NCBI GenBank assembly: GCA_032358165.1
Contig: JAALGY010000021.1
Location: forward strand, 1,178,001-1,242,000
Direction: 5' to 3'
DNA length: 64,000 bases
Source: Diplosphaera chodatii
Taxonomy: Eukaryota; Chlorophyta; Trebouxiophyceae; Prasiolales; Stichococcaceae
Shown here: positions 63,424-64,000 of the stretch, one piece after another
Numbering within the stretch: the first letter of the stretch is position 1
Layout: every line of letters starts with the position of its first letter
Translations under genes and position numbers: made by a program
The notes under the pieces: generated by a model
The model's database searches: none
Told to the model about the DNA's origin: nothing
The model's input: the letters and a program-made list of their open reading frames with translations, nothing else

Positions 63424-63770
63424 CGACGACCTGTGGGCGGAGCAACTGCAGTGCTTGGGATCTTTGACAACCCACTTGCAGTGTATCATGAAACACAGGT
63501 TCTGCCAGCTGATCGAGCTCACGCTACTACTTTCCGTTGGGCAGATGGCAGGAGGTTGAACTCAGATAGACCATTGTGGATGCTATCAGAAGTCCCTTCG
63601 AAGAATGTGCATCGTGTATTCTGCAATGTAGATATATGTCAGAAGACATGGCAACACATCAATGCAGAATGCTGGCGGAACTGACACTCATGGTTCTGAG
63701 GATTGTCCAGTGTTGCAATGTTTGTCGATGACCACGGGCAGCTAGCGAGTGGATTCCAAGCCAAAAGTGT
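63424..63770. other. Convergent 3' region at right end
   Basis: About 350 bp between the SR-KH-J stop and the stop of the partial minus-strand gene. It is AT-richer and without coding signal. Confidence 0.4.
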
Positions 63771-64000
63771 TCACATGTTCAGCCGAAGGATGGCGCCGCC
63801 ACTTGCAGGTTTAGATGCAAACACAATATCTGACCAGGCCGCGTCAGGGTCCAATTTGCCGGCATCAACGAGCTTGCGGTAGTACGCCTGCTTCAGGGCA
63901 CCTGCGCTTAGGAACAAAAGCACGCTTTGCCATGTTGATTACAATACAAGCATGCCTGCTCGTAATACCTACACCCTGCCGGTGGTGCCTGCACAGCCAG
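63771..64000 (-). CDS. 3' end of an unidentified minus-strand gene, cut by the window edge
   Basis: The last exon (about 63771-63902) follows an acceptor ending CGCAG/GTGC and reads ALKQAYYRKLVDAGKLDPDA, then AWSDIVFASKPASGGAILRL and NM, with stop TGA at 63771-63773. A second exon may reach the window edge (LAVQAPPAG near 63975-64000). The helical YYRKLVDAGKL-D-DAAW segment looks like genuine protein, but I do not recognise the family. Most of the gene lies to the right of the window. Confidence 0.5.

Overview
The window is nuclear DNA of a green alga (Chlorophyta, probably Trebouxiophyceae-like; the class is an inference). The evidence is plant-type gene families (TDY MAP kinase, RabH/Rab6, plastid TatB/Hcf106, DUF1118, DUF7880, a PNPOx-like plastid protein), plastid and mitochondrial targeting peptides, GC-rich exons, and many short GT-AG introns. 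One intron looks GC-AG. I saw no rRNA, tRNA, transposon, CRISPR array or prokaryotic operon. All gene models below were assembled by eye from conserved exons and splice signals, so internal exon borders are approximate unless given.

Layout, left to right (+ or - strand): 545-6830 (+) plant-type coiled-coil protein; 7337-9026 (+) DUF7880-like thylakoid-lumen protein; 9456-12387 (-) PRMT4/CARM1 arginine methyltransferase; 13078-15575 (+) DUF4239-like membrane protein; 16224-20062 (-) OPR/FASTK-like organellar RNA-binding repeat protein; 20179-22486 (+) CBM25-like plus sucrose-phosphatase protein; 22877-24623 (-) NDUFAF6-like complex I assembly factor; 25167-28404 (+) RCC2-like beta-propeller; 29017-32404 (-) TDY MAP kinase; 33578-35042 (+) NSA2 ribosome biogenesis factor; 35633-36962 (+) Rab6/RabH GTPase; 37457-45623 (+) transcription elongation factor SPT5; 45911-47214 (-) HAD-family phosphatase; 47887-51359 (-) splicing factor SLU7; 51752-53936 (+) plastid PNPOx-like split-barrel protein; 54252-55694 (-) DUF1118 thylakoid protein; 56325-58372 (-) FolD; 58910-59614 (+) TatB/Hcf106; 60077-63423 (+) SR-rich, KH and J-domain protein; 63771-64000 (-) the 3' end of a gene that runs off the window.

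The genes are not a pathway cluster. They alternate strands, with divergent pairs sharing short promoters (20063-20178 is only 116 bp) and convergent pairs sharing 3' regions. Three loose themes recur: nuclear gene expression (PRMT4, SPT5, SLU7, SR-KH-J protein, NSA2), plastid or thylakoid function (DUF7880 protein with a twin-arginine signal, TatB, DUF1118, PNPOx-like protein), and mitochondrial function (NDUFAF6-like, FolD).

I found no clearly new biological system. The features most worth following are the SR-KH-J architecture, the carbohydrate-binding/sucrose-phosphatase fusion, a 66-bp in-frame duplication that copies a 3' splice site in PRMT4, and a long insertion inside FolD.
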